A model generated the notes under the pieces. That model made no database searches. It had not been told where the DNA came from and saw only the letters and a list, made by a program, of their open reading frames with translations. This document shows positions 43,029 through 51,886 of a DNA stretch of 64,000 bases, piece by piece. The DNA is from Sorangium cellulosum So ce56. GTDB taxonomy: Bacteria; Myxococcota_A; Polyangia; Polyangiales; Polyangiaceae. Location: the NCBI RefSeq assembly GCF_000067165.1, contig NC_010162.1, positions 6,517,001 through 6,581,000 of the forward strand, read 5' to 3'. Position 1 is the first letter of the stretch; the number at the start of each line of letters is the position of its first letter. The position numbers and the translations under genes are program-made.

Positions 43029-45003
43029 GATCCAGACAGCGGATCTCCAGGGTGCTCTGACGCAGGTGACTCGCGCCGTGGGGAGCTCTGGGATCGCGCC
43101 CTTGAACGTGCCTCTCTCGGCGCCGGGCGGCGCGCCCGCGCCGGCGCCCACCGGCCCTGGCTTCGACCCCGCCTCCCTGGCCGCGGTGATCGCGCAGCTC
43201 GCGAACGAGATGCTCGGCGCGCCGTTGAATCAGGGGGCGGCGGCGCAGGCGGCCCCGCTGCCTGGCGCCGCGCCGTCGCAGTCACCCGTCCCGCACCTTG
43301 CGGCGGCTGGCGCGGCGCCGTCACCCGTGCCGGGGCCGTCCGCGGCGGCGGCCCCCGTCTACCCCGGGTCGGCCCCCGCCTACTCCGGCTCGGTCCCCGC
43401 CTACTCCGGCTCGGCCCCCGCCCATTCGGGCGCTGTCCCCCCCTATTCCGGCGCCGCGCTGCCGGCTCCCGGCTCGGCCCCCGATCATTCCGGCGCGACG
43501 CCCGCCTTTCCCGGCGACGTGGCGCTGCCGGACTCGACGGTGCGCGCCGGCTTCGTCCGCGTCCCCCTCGTGGGCTCCGATCCGCTGAGCCTGGGAGCGA
43601 CCGACGAGGTGCTCCGCATCCCGGTGCTGGACGATCTCGCGGGCCGCGACGCCGACCCGTACTTCGTGCCCGGCGCGCCCGCGCTGGGCATCGAGTCGCC
43701 TGTCGGCCCTCCCCAGGTCGAAGCCCACGAGATCCGCGCCGTGGATCCGGCGCTGGTCCGCGGCGTGAGCGGCTCGGCCGGCATCCTGGACCCCCACGCG
43801 ATCCGCCGCGACTTCCCCATCCTCGAGGAGCGGGTCCACAACAAGCGGCTCGTCTGGCTCGACAACGCGGCGACGACCCAGAAGCCCCGGGCCGTCATCG
43901 ATCGTCTCTCGTACTTCTACGAGCACGAGAACTCCAACATCCACCGCGCGGCGCACGCGCTCGCGGCCCGCGCGACGGACGCGTACGAGGCGGCGCGCGA
44001 GGCGACGCGCCGCTTCATCAACGCCCCGTCCACGCGCGAGATCGTGTTCGTGCGCGGCACCACCGAGGGGATCAACCTGATCGCCCAGAGCTGGGGCCGG
44101 AGGAACGTGGGCCCGGGCGACGAGATCGTCATCACGTGGCTCGAGCACCACGCCAACATCGTGCCGTGGCAGCAGCTCTGCTCCGAGAAGGGCGCAAGGC
44201 TCCGTGTCGCTCCGGTGGACGACCGGGGCCAGGTGATCCTCGAGGAGTACGAGAAGCTGCTCGGCCCGCGGACGCGCATCGTCTCGATCACGCAGGTGTC
44301 GAACGCGCTCGGCACCATCACGCCCGCCCGCGAGATGGTGGCGATGGCGCACCGGCACGGCGCGCGCGTGGTCGTGGACGGCGCGCAAGCGGTGTCCCAC
44401 ATGCGCGCGGACGTGCAGCTCCTCGACTGCGACTTCTACGTGTTCTCGGGCCACAAGGTGTTCGGCCCCACGGGCATCGGCGCCGTCTTCGGCAAGAGCG
44501 AGGTGCTCGACGCGATGCCGCCTTGGCAGGGCGGCGGCAACATGATCGCGGACGTCACCTTCGAGCGGACGATCTACCACCCGCCGCCCGCGCGCTTCGA
44601 GGCCGGCACCGGCAACATCGCCGACGCGGTCGGCCTGGGGGCCGCGCTCGACTACGTGACGCGGATCGGGATCGAGAACATCGGCCGCTACGAGCACGAG
44701 CTGCTCCACTACGCCACCCACGCCCTCGCGACCGTCCCCGGGCTGCGGCTCATCGGCACCGCGGCCGACAAGGCGGGCGTGCTCTCCTTCGTCCTCGATG
44801 GGCAGCGCACCGAGGACGTGGGCGGGGCGCTCGACCGGGAGGGCATCGCGGTGCGCTCGGGCCACCACTGCGCGCAGCCCATCCTGCGCCGCTTCGGCCT
44901 GGAGAGCACCGTGCGCGCGTCGCTCGCCCCCTACAACACCTGCGAGGACATCGACGCGCTGGTTGACGCGCTGCATCGGATCCAGATCGGGAGGTCCCGC
45001 TGA
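43015..45003 (+). CDS. Encapsulin cargo cysteine desulfurase (SufS-like) with disordered N-terminal domain
   Basis: The product is 662 residues. Residues 1 to about 255 are low-complexity (Ala/Pro/Ser/Gly), including repeated PAYSGSxPAYSGS units at about 115-165 and more conserved segments such as FVRVPLVGSDPLSLGATDEV. This is the cargo-loading region of family 2A desulfurases. The rest is a group II desulfurase: HAIRRDFPIL, LDNAATTQKP, K481 in SGHKVFGPTG binding pyridoxal phosphate, and the catalytic C619 in RSGHHCAQP. It turns cysteine into alanine plus persulfide sulfur inside the shell. The start lies within the shell gene. Confidence 0.92.
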   Translation: MSTSEIQTADLQGALTQVTRAVGSSGIAPLNVPLSAPGGAPAPAPTGPGFDPASLAAVIAQLANEMLGAPLNQGAAAQAAPLPGAAPSQSPVPHLAAAGAAPSPVPGPSAAAAPVYPGSAPAYSGSVPAYSGSAPAHSGAVPPYSGAALPAPGSAPDHSGATPAFPGDVALPDSTVRAGFVRVPLVGSDPLSLGATDEVLRIPVLDDLAGRDADPYFVPGAPALGIESPVGPPQVEAHEIRAVDPALVRGVSGSAGILDPHAIRRDFPILEERVHNKRLVWLDNAATTQKPRAVIDRLSYFYEHENSNIHRAAHALAARATDAYEAAREATRRFINAPSTREIVFVRGTTEGINLIAQSWGRRNVGPGDEIVITWLEHHANIVPWQQLCSEKGARLRVAPVDDRGQVILEEYEKLLGPRTRIVSITQVSNALGTITPAREMVAMAHRHGARVVVDGAQAVSHMRADVQLLDCDFYVFSGHKVFGPTGIGAVFGKSEVLDAMPPWQGGGNMIADVTFERTIYHPPPARFEAGTGNIADAVGLGAALDYVTRIGIENIGRYEHELLHYATHALATVPGLRLIGTAADKAGVLSFVLDGQRTEDVGGALDREGIAVRSGHHCAQPILRRFGLESTVRASLAPYNTCEDIDALVDALHRIQIGRSR

Positions 45004-45009
45004 CTGGCC

Positions 45010-45051
45010 GCCCGGCGGCTGTCCGCTGATGCGGATGCCGCCGGGCTCTTT
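45010..45051 (+). terminator. Rho-independent terminator of the encapsulin operon
   Basis: GCCCGGCGGC (45010-45019) pairs with GCCGCCGGGC (45037-45046), and within the loop TCCGC pairs with GCGGA (45022-45026, 45031-45035). TCTTT follows. It starts 6 bp after the desulfurase stop. Confidence 0.8.
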
Positions 45052-45156
45052 GCCAGCCGCCCACGCCACCCACCCCCCTGCTGGGATGTTCGAAACAGGC
45101 TGAACACGCGGGATTTCGCAGGTTTTCGTCTCGACGGCGAACTTGTGTCCCCCGGG

Positions 45157-45185
45157 TTGCCACGGTCGCACGCGTCCGTTATAAT
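45157..45185 (+). promoter_or_regulatory. Sigma-70-type promoter giving a leaderless rhodanese mRNA
   Basis: TTGCCA at 45157-45162 and a perfect TATAAT at 45180-45185 are 17 bp apart. Only six bases separate the -10 box from the ATG at 45192, so the start site should fall at or next to the A of the start codon. No ribosome-binding site fits. Confidence 0.75.
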
Positions 45186-45191
45186 GGACGC

Positions 45192-45506
45192 ATGATCCAG
45201 ACGATATCGCCCAGGGACGCGGACGAGCTCATCAAGAGCGGGGAGGTGGACGTTGTGGATGTGCGTGAGCCACGCGAGTGGTCGGTCGGACACGTGCCGC
45301 ACGCGCGGCTGGTGCCCCTCGATCAGCTGAGAGCGGATCCGCAGCGGGCCCTGCCGCGCGATCGGGTGGTGTTCGTGTGCGCGAAGGGCGCTCGGAGCTT
45401 GACGGCGGCGAAGCTCGCCGAGCGGCTCGGGTTGAACCAGCTCTACAACCTGGATGGCGGCACGAGCGGCTGGGTGAAGGCGGGGCTTCCGCTCGAGCAC
45501 AGCTGA
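45192..45506 (+). CDS. Single-domain rhodanese (thiosulfate sulfurtransferase-like)
   Basis: The product is 104 residues. Rhodanese landmarks are VVDVREPREWSVGHVPHA, the active-site loop CAKGARS with C63, and LDGGTSGWVKAGLPLE. It carries sulfane sulfur as a persulfide. It follows the encapsulin-desulfurase operon on the same strand but has its own promoter, so it is likely part of the sulfur module with separate, perhaps constitutive, expression. Rhodaneses are known companions of family 2A encapsulins. Confidence 0.9.
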   Translation: MIQTISPRDADELIKSGEVDVVDVREPREWSVGHVPHARLVPLDQLRADPQRALPRDRVVFVCAKGARSLTAAKLAERLGLNQLYNLDGGTSGWVKAGLPLEHS

Positions 45507-45570
45507 GCTGGGCTCACGCCGGCCGCATTTGCCCCGCGTTGCGGCTGGCGCGCGGCGGCGCCGTCGCAAG

Positions 45571-47451
45571 ATGTGCGGCATGGTCCTGCGCGCACTTCGC
45601 ACCTCCGTCCTCGTCCCTCTGTTCGCCGCTGCGTGCGCCCGAGGCGCCCCGCCTCCTGCCGCCGCGCCGGCTCCCCTGCCCTCGCCGGAGCCCTCGGCGG
45701 CCACGCCCACCGCGCCCACCGCGCGCTCGGCGCCTGCCGCGGCCCGGCCACTCCCGGCCTGGGTCGAGCGCAGCAACGAGCACGCAAAGGCCCTCCTCGA
45801 CGTGCTCGTCCGGTTCTCGCCGGAGCGCGCCGGAGCTCTGGGGATCGAGCGCGCGGACCGGGAGATCGCGGACCTCTCGCCCGGCGTCGAGGCGCAGAAG
45901 CGCGCGGCCTTCCGCGCGGCCATCGTGGAGCTCCAGAAACGGCGAGAGACCGAGAAGGACCCGGCGGTCGCCGAAGATCTGCAGATCTTGGTGGACGCCG
46001 CGGACCGGGCCGTTCGCGGCTCGGAGCTCGAGGAGAAGTACAGCGTCACCTACGTGCACGTCACGGGGCTCGTGTTCGACGGCATCTCGAGCCTGCTGGA
46101 CGACCGGGTATCGCCGGCGCGGCGAGCTGCGGCCCGCACGCGCCTCCGGCGTTATGCCGGCATGGAGGCGGGCTACGTGCCCATCGCCGAGCAGGCCATG
46201 GCCAGGCTCCTCCAGGACCTCGAGAAGCCCGGCTTGCTCGCCCCGCCCAGGATGGAGATCGAGCGGCACCTCGCCACGAATGCCCGCGTGCGGGAGGGCA
46301 TCGGTGAGCTGTTCAGGAAATACGGCATCAGCGGCCATGACGAACCGCTCGCGGCGCTGAACCGCCAGCTCGAGGCGTACGACGCGGCGCTGCGCCGCGA
46401 CGTGCTCCCCCGGGCGCGGACCGACTTCGCGTTGCCGCGGCCGCTCTATGCGTTCGCGCTCGAGTCGTACGGCGTCGATCTGCCGCCCGCCGAGCTCGCG
46501 CCTCTGGCCCACGCCGCCTTCGAGGATCTGACGGCGCAGATGCAGGAGCTCTCGAGATCGGTCGCCAGGGCGCGCGAGCTGCCAGGCGCGGATTACCGTG
46601 ACGTGCTCCGCGCCCTGAAGAAAGAGCAGCTGGTGGGCGAGGCCATCTTGCCGCATTACAAGGCGCGTCTGGCCCAGATAGAGGACATCATCAGGAAAGA
46701 GCGCCTCGTCACGCTGCCCGAGCGGCCCGCGCGCATCCGGCTCGGCACCGCCGCCGAGAGCGCCGAGACGCCAGCGCCGCACATGCGGCCGCCGCGGCTG
46801 CTCGGCAACCAGGGGGAAGTGGGGGAGTTCGTGTTGCCGCTCAGCCTCCCGGGCCCTCCCGGCGCCGCGGACGAGCTGCAGAAGGTTGACGACTTCACCT
46901 ATGCAGCGGCGTCGTGGACGCTCACCGCCCACGAGGCGCGCCCCGGACACGAGCTCCAGTTCGCCTCGCTCGTCGAGCGCGGCGTCTCGATCGCCCGGGC
47001 GGTCTTCGCGATGAACAGCGCCAACGTCGAGGGGTGGGGGCTGTACTCCGAGGCCCTCGTGTTCCCGTTCATGCCGCCCGAGGGTCAGCTCGTCTCGCTG
47101 CAATACCGCCTGCTGCGGGCCGCGCGCGCCTTCCTGGATCCGGAGCTCCAGGCCGGCAAGATCACGCCCGCGGCCGCGCGCGCGTTCCTTGAGCAGGAGG
47201 TGGTGCTGTCGGCGCCGTTCGCTCGGTCCGAGGTGGAGCGTTACACGTTCCGCGCGCCGGGACAGGCGACATCGTATTTCTACGGGTTCACCCGGCTGAT
47301 GGAGCTCCGGGCAGAGGTCGAGTCCATGATGGGCCCCCGCTTCGATGCGCAGCGATTTCACGATTTCGTGCTCGCCCAGGGGATCCTGCCGCCGGAGCTG
47401 CTGCGCAAGGCCGTGTTCGAGCGATTCGTCGAGGATCAGCCGGCGCGCTGA
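45571..47451 (+). CDS. DUF885 family lipoprotein, putative metallopeptidase
   Basis: The product is 626 residues. The N-terminus has a lipoprotein signal (LVPLFAAACARG) followed by a long Pro/Ala/Ser linker. The helical body contains the DUF885 signature HEARPGH (H454, E455, H460), which resembles a gluzincin zinc site with unusual spacing, and MNSANVEGWGLYSEAL with the expected downstream Glu, and AFGQ-like ATSYFYGF. Relatives are annotated as putative peptidases. ATG at 45580 is an alternative start. It is 64 bp after the rhodanese gene. Confidence 0.8.
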   Translation: MCGMVLRALRTSVLVPLFAAACARGAPPPAAAPAPLPSPEPSAATPTAPTARSAPAAARPLPAWVERSNEHAKALLDVLVRFSPERAGALGIERADREIADLSPGVEAQKRAAFRAAIVELQKRRETEKDPAVAEDLQILVDAADRAVRGSELEEKYSVTYVHVTGLVFDGISSLLDDRVSPARRAAARTRLRRYAGMEAGYVPIAEQAMARLLQDLEKPGLLAPPRMEIERHLATNARVREGIGELFRKYGISGHDEPLAALNRQLEAYDAALRRDVLPRARTDFALPRPLYAFALESYGVDLPPAELAPLAHAAFEDLTAQMQELSRSVARARELPGADYRDVLRALKKEQLVGEAILPHYKARLAQIEDIIRKERLVTLPERPARIRLGTAAESAETPAPHMRPPRLLGNQGEVGEFVLPLSLPGPPGAADELQKVDDFTYAAASWTLTAHEARPGHELQFASLVERGVSIARAVFAMNSANVEGWGLYSEALVFPFMPPEGQLVSLQYRLLRAARAFLDPELQAGKITPAAARAFLEQEVVLSAPFARSEVERYTFRAPGQATSYFYGFTRLMELRAEVESMMGPRFDAQRFHDFVLAQGILPPELLRKAVFERFVEDQPAR

Positions 47452-47560
47452 GCGAGGAGGAGCGAGCGAAAGCCGTCTCGATCCCGCGCGGGGTCCCCTT
47501 GCCGCACGCCTCGCCGGCTCCACCAGTCGTGTCGGGCACGGGAGCGCCGGAGGGTGACGC

Positions 47561-47794
47561 ATGGGAACGAACGAGAAGAAGGCAGCGGAGCGACAGCCGG
47601 AATCGCCTGAAGACGCCGCGGCCGGACCCGGGGCGACGAGGGCGAAGACGCCCAAGGAGCGGAGCCCGCAGACGCCGCTCGATCGCGGCGGGGCGCTCTC
47701 GCAGCGCGAGGCGTGGGAGCCGGTGGACGAGGCGTCGGACGAGTCGTTCCCCGCGAGCGACCCGCCGGCCTGGACGCCTATTCACCCGGGCTGA
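47561..47794 (+). CDS. Small hydrophilic protein with SFPASDPPAW motif
   Basis: The product is 77 residues, charged and Pro/Ala-rich, and ends in VDEASDESFPASDPPAWTP. The D-E-x-S-F-P-A-S-D-P-P-A-W motif is shared by many short bacterial proteins of unknown function. GGAGG lies seven bases before the ATG. The stop codon lies in the loop of a six-base-pair hairpin (47786-47800). Confidence 0.7.
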   Translation: MGTNEKKAAERQPESPEDAAAGPGATRAKTPKERSPQTPLDRGGALSQREAWEPVDEASDESFPASDPPAWTPIHPG

Positions 47795-47916
47795 GCCCGG
47801 ACCCCGCTGTGTTGCAGCTCATTGCGGCGGAGCCAGCGCCCGCCCCTGAGCTGGCAGAAGCGGCGCTCGGCCTGGCTCATCGCCAGATCACCGGACCCTT
47901 CGCCGGCTGCGGCTCG

Positions 47917-48432
47917 TCACGGCTCGGGAACGCCCTCTTCGAGCCACGTCCGCGCGCTGTCGGCGGTGAGCTTGAAGTCCGGGGGCACCCTCGACCGCCT
48001 CACGGTCTCCCCTGCCGCGTCTCGCCCCGTGAGGATGGCGTGCGGATCGTCCTCGTCGGGCACGATGTCGAGGTCCACCCGCATCCGGGCGCCGCCCCCG
48101 ACCACCGTCGTCACGCTCCGGTGCAGCTGCGCCCGGCGTTGCTGGTCGTGCCGCGAAAGGATCTCGTTCGCCGTCTTCACCAGGGTGGCGAAGGCGCTGG
48201 CGTCGAGGGGCTTCGGGTTCTTCTTGTCACGCCCCATCGTCCACGGCCCCACCAGCGAGGGCTCGCTCTGGCCGTCGCATGTCATCTCGACTGCCCACCC
48301 GTCGTCGTCCTCGTTCTTGATCACCCGCGCCGTCCACCCGTTCCCCTTCCACAGCTTGGGGTCCTGATCTTCAGGGCGGATCGGGCGCGTCTGCCCAACC
48401 TCGTCGTCCGTTGCGTCGTGCGTCGTGTCCAT
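47917..48432 (-). CDS. Hypothetical hydrophilic protein, 171 residues
   Basis: Starts at the ATG at 48432. The sequence is highly charged and contains KLWKGNGWTARVIKNEDDDG, MTCDGQSEPSLVGPWTMGRDKK and ILSRHDQQRRAQLHRSVTT. No signal peptide or membrane helix is seen. The codon use and even composition suggest a real gene; no family is recognised. An upstream extension to 48495 adds a less natural Cys/Arg-rich leader. Confidence 0.6.
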   Translation of the reverse strand: MDTTHDATDDEVGQTRPIRPEDQDPKLWKGNGWTARVIKNEDDDGWAVEMTCDGQSEPSLVGPWTMGRDKKNPKPLDASAFATLVKTANEILSRHDQQRRAQLHRSVTTVVGGGARMRVDLDIVPDEDDPHAILTGRDAAGETVRRSRVPPDFKLTADSARTWLEEGVPEP

Positions 48433-48622
48433 GGGCGCGTCGGTGTACCCGCTGCGCCCCCGGCGCGTCCACCCCGCCGCGCACGTCTCGGGCATTTCCT
48501 GTCAGCACCTGGCAGCCCTGGACCTCCTCCACGGCGACCATCGAGCCCGCTCTGGCAGGCCAGCAGGCCCGCGCTCCCCCCGCGCCACCATCGCTCGGCG
48601 CGCCTCGCCAGGCGCGCGCCGG

Positions 48623-50263
48623 TCACAGCGTCTTCAGGTACTCGACCAGATCCCAGCGCTCCTGCTCGGTCAGCGCGGGCCCGATGACGCCGTTTCCGAG
48701 CGGTCCGTCGCGGTATTCGTGCCCGGCGTTCGAGTTGCCGGGGATGTCCGTCACGAGCTCGAACCCTCCCTGAAAGGGCTTCACCTGGAGGCCGACGTGC
48801 TTCGGGTCGAACTCCGCACTGCCGAGGTAGAACCTCTTCGAACGCCGGTCCGCCGGCAGGAGAAGCTCGTACAGGTTAGGAACGGAGCCATTGTGAAGAT
48901 ACGGTGCTGTGGCCCAGATCCCGTTAAGCTCCCGCGCCTTGTACGCGCGCGGCGCGCGCCACTGGTTCGGGCGATACCCATCCCACACAAGCCGTTGCTC
49001 CGCCGACAGGCCGTACTCCTCGTACTTCAGCTCGCGGATCGCCGACGTACCGAACTCCAGCGCCTGCGCCATTCCCATCTTCCCGAGCCCGAGCGTCCCC
49101 AGATCCGCCGTGCGCTCGTTGAAACTCACGGCGTGTGTCGGATCGGTGCCGATCAACTCGAGCGGGGACATCATCGCTCGCCGGAAGCGCTTGCCGTGTT
49201 CATCCGGGGGAGTCCACCCAGGGTCATGACAGCTCGCGCAGTGCATCCTGTAGAGACGCCCGCCGCGTGCCGCCCGCTCCCGGTCGATGCTGCCGAGCAG
49301 GTGCTCTGGCCAGCGCGGCGCGCGGAGCTTCTCGACCTGCTGCTCGATCAGGTGCAGGTTGTCCACCCGGATGCTCGACTGGAGTTGCCATTTCGCCCCT
49401 TGTGGCGCGGGGTCGAGCCGCGTGTGCGTGCCCACCCCCAGGGCCTCCCCGATGTTGCGCCCCATCGGCTGCATGATGGATCCGTTCCATTGGACCCAGT
49501 CGTAGCTCGGCGCATCCCAGAGGTGAGGATAGTCGACCGGCGCGTTGGCCACGCGGAGGTTCTCCGGATTGAGCTGACCGAACAGCAGGTTGCCGGCGCG
49601 CCCGAGCGCGTCCAGCCTGCCAAACCCGGCAACGGCGGCGTGAGGCCCCGCCGCGCCCCCGGTGAACGCTTGTAGGCGGACCACCTCCAGCATCTTCTCC
49701 ATCTGCGCTCGCAAGGCACGCGTGGAGTCCTCGCCGTAACGGTCCTTGAGCACCGCCCGGGCGAAGCGATCCAGCTTCTCCGGCGTCTTCAGCGTGCGGT
49801 CGAGCGCGCCGAAGATCGCATCGATGAAGGTGACCACGTCGATCGTCGCCGGGCCGCCGTCGATCCGGATCCTCGCTCCACGGTAGGAGATCTGGCGGGT
49901 GTGGCAAGTCGCGCACGTGAACCCGACGTACACCTCGCGCGTCTGGGGGTCGACGTCCCTGGCGAACCCCACCGGGAGGCGCTCAGGGTTGTTCTTCGCG
50001 TCCGGATCGTCGATGAAGCGATAGCGCGCCACATAGTCGCTCGTGGCGAACCGTTCCGCGCTGTCTTCCCGCTCGAGCGCAAGGAACCACCCGAACGGGA
50101 GTAGCCTGGCGCCCTGGGAAGCGCGGTAGAAGATCCGACGCTCCTCGTCGCCCCATCCCTGGTCGAGGTACACGGCATCGCTCGCGCCCCGGCCGCCCTT
50201 CGCGTGCGCGCAGCCGGCCGCCGCAACCGCCGCGAGCGCGATCGCCCCCATCTGAATCCACAT
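48623..50263 (-). CDS. Di-heme cytochrome c, RoxA/RoxB-like (MauG/CcpA superfamily)
   Basis: The product is 546 residues from the ATG at 50263, with a lipoprotein-type leader (AAVAAAGCAHA). Two haem-c sites are present: CATCH (C117, C120, H121) and CASCH (C342, C345, H346). The text YLDQGWGDEERRIFYRASQG, LPFGWFLALE and NPERLPVGFARD fits the rubber-oxygenase RoxA/RoxB-like group better than classical di-heme peroxidases, and TAPYLHNGSVPNLYELL is the common C-terminal signature. RoxA-type enzymes are about 650-690 residues, so this is a shorter member. It may oxidise polyisoprene or another hydrophobic substrate outside the inner membrane. Confidence 0.7.
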   Translation of the reverse strand: MWIQMGAIALAAVAAAGCAHAKGGRGASDAVYLDQGWGDEERRIFYRASQGARLLPFGWFLALEREDSAERFATSDYVARYRFIDDPDAKNNPERLPVGFARDVDPQTREVYVGFTCATCHTRQISYRGARIRIDGGPATIDVVTFIDAIFGALDRTLKTPEKLDRFARAVLKDRYGEDSTRALRAQMEKMLEVVRLQAFTGGAAGPHAAVAGFGRLDALGRAGNLLFGQLNPENLRVANAPVDYPHLWDAPSYDWVQWNGSIMQPMGRNIGEALGVGTHTRLDPAPQGAKWQLQSSIRVDNLHLIEQQVEKLRAPRWPEHLLGSIDRERAARGGRLYRMHCASCHDPGWTPPDEHGKRFRRAMMSPLELIGTDPTHAVSFNERTADLGTLGLGKMGMAQALEFGTSAIRELKYEEYGLSAEQRLVWDGYRPNQWRAPRAYKARELNGIWATAPYLHNGSVPNLYELLLPADRRSKRFYLGSAEFDPKHVGLQVKPFQGGFELVTDIPGNSNAGHEYRDGPLGNGVIGPALTEQERWDLVEYLKTL

Positions 50264-50681
50264 GACCGTCCCCCCTTCGACAAGTCCGGTGGCGACGCCC
50301 GCGGCCGCCAACACCGCAGGTCCGAAGCCTTCGATAGCTCGTTTCCACTGACCGGCTCTCGCGAGCACGGTATGGATCCATCAGCGCGCCGCCGCGATCC
50401 ACCCAGAACAGCGCGCAGCGGCGCGGCAATGCGCAGGGAGCCTACGACCGCACACAGCCGAGTCAAGCCGCGGGCAGCCAAGGGGCGACTCCGGTGGTCG
50501 GTGTCTTGGACGTGCGTTGGAAGAGCATCTTCCCAGGGACTCCGGGCTCGTCGACCTGGCGTCAGATCCCGAACGGCCACCGCCCGCGCAGCGCAGCTCC
50601 CGGACGCCGCTCGCGGGCGCCGCGCGCCTCGGAGCGCGGGTGCGGGCTGACTGACGGCCGCGGAGCTGCGACACTCCGCGC
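50264..50681. other. Intergenic region, nothing recognised
   Basis: A 418-bp divergent gap between the cytochrome and esterase genes. I see no gene, strong repeat or clear promoter. Confidence 0.45.
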
Positions 50682-51632
50682 ATGCTCCTCCACCGGCGCC
50701 CCTTCCTGGCCCTGTGCGCCTCAGCCCTCGCCCCGAGCGCCGCCCTCGCCGACCTCGCCAGCGCCGCGCCGCCCTCGCCGCCGCCCGCCGGCGCCGCGCC
50801 GCCGTCGCCCCCGCCCGCCGCTTCCCCGCCCGCCTTCGACGTCCGCGACCTCCAGGTCCCCGGCGATCGCGCCCTCGGCAGGCGGTTCACGCTGCTCGTC
50901 CCGAAGCACCTCGCCCCGGGCGAGCGCGTGCCGCTGCTCGTGCTCCTCCACGGCCTCGGCGAGACCGGCGACGAGCGCCTCGGCGCCTTCGCGTGGCTAG
51001 AGCGGTACGGCCTCGGGTCGGCCTACGAGCGGCTGCGCCGCCCGCCGCTCGGCCGCACCTCGCGCCGGAAGGACTGGACCGACGCGCGGCTCGCCGAGGT
51101 CAACGCCGCGCTCGCGGCGCGGCCGTTCGGCGGCCTGGCGATCGCGTGCCCCTTCACGCCCAACGTCCACAAGGCTCCGAACCCCGCCGCGGCGCTCGAC
51201 GGCTACGCGCGCTGGCTCGCGGAGGTGGTCCTGCCGCGCGCCCGCGCCGAGGCGCCCGCGTTCGACGACGCGGCCCGCACCTCGCTCGACGGCTGCTCCC
51301 TCGGCGGCTTCATCGGGATCGAGGTGTTCCTCCGCAGGCCCGAGCTCTTCGGCGCCTGGGGCGGCGTGCAGTCCGCCATCAGCGCCCACCGCGCCCCCGC
51401 CTACGCCGACCGGCTCGCCAGGGCCATCGCCGCGGCCGGCCCGCGCGACCTCCACCTGCTCACCAGCGAGGGAGACCCGTTCCGCGACGCGAACGCCTCC
51501 CTCGCCGCGCAGCTCGCGAAGCGCTCGATCCCCCACACCCTCCGCGTCCTGCCGGGCCCGCACGACCAGCCCTGGCTCCGCGAGGCCGGCACCATCGAGA
51601 TGCTCCTCTTCCACGACCGGCGCCCGCGCTGA
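50682..51632 (+). CDS. Secreted alpha/beta-hydrolase esterase
   Basis: The product is 316 residues. A signal peptide (to about ALADLASA) is followed by a Pro-rich linker PPSPPPAGAAPPSPPP. The hydrolase core has LLVLLHGLGETGDERLG (oxyanion strand), the nucleophile elbow LDGCSLGGF, an Asp region in TSEGDPF and the C-terminal His in LPGPHDQPW. It belongs with feruloyl/PHB-depolymerase-type esterases; the substrate is unknown. Confidence 0.82.
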   Translation: MLLHRRPFLALCASALAPSAALADLASAAPPSPPPAGAAPPSPPPAASPPAFDVRDLQVPGDRALGRRFTLLVPKHLAPGERVPLLVLLHGLGETGDERLGAFAWLERYGLGSAYERLRRPPLGRTSRRKDWTDARLAEVNAALAARPFGGLAIACPFTPNVHKAPNPAAALDGYARWLAEVVLPRARAEAPAFDDAARTSLDGCSLGGFIGIEVFLRRPELFGAWGGVQSAISAHRAPAYADRLARAIAAAGPRDLHLLTSEGDPFRDANASLAAQLAKRSIPHTLRVLPGPHDQPWLREAGTIEMLLFHDRRPR

Positions 51633-51738
51633 GCCGGCGCCGCGCGCCCGACCGCCTGCCCGAGCAGGCCGGCTTCCCGCAGAAACGCCCCCTCGACCGC
51701 GGCGTAGTCGGCCTCCACGTCGAGCCGCGCGAGGTGCA

Positions 51739-51796
51739 TCGCGCGCCCGTGCTCGAGCCGCGCGCCGTCGCGCGCCCGTGCTCGAGCCGCGCGCCG
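51739..51796. repeat. Perfect 29-bp tandem duplication
   Basis: Positions 51739-51767 and 51768-51796 are identical (each begins TCGCGCGCCCG). On the minus strand, a frame starting at 51864 (MTTEKKLPEGRLNRLVRLVE) runs into the duplication. With one copy removed it continues as RAMHLARLDVEADYAAVEGA, which looks like protein. With both copies the frame shifts. A small leftward gene may therefore have been broken here. Confidence 0.8.
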
Positions 51797-51886
51797 TCGA
51801 GCGGCTCCACGAGGCGGACGAGGCGGTTCAGCCGGCCCTCGGGGAGCTTCTTCTCGGTCGTCATCGGCGCTGCCGGCGCGTATAGC

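Noticed and set aside
43300..43500. Tandem DNA repeats as a possible CRISPR or minisatellite
   Set aside because: They are in-frame codons of the desulfurase cargo domain and have no spacer structure.
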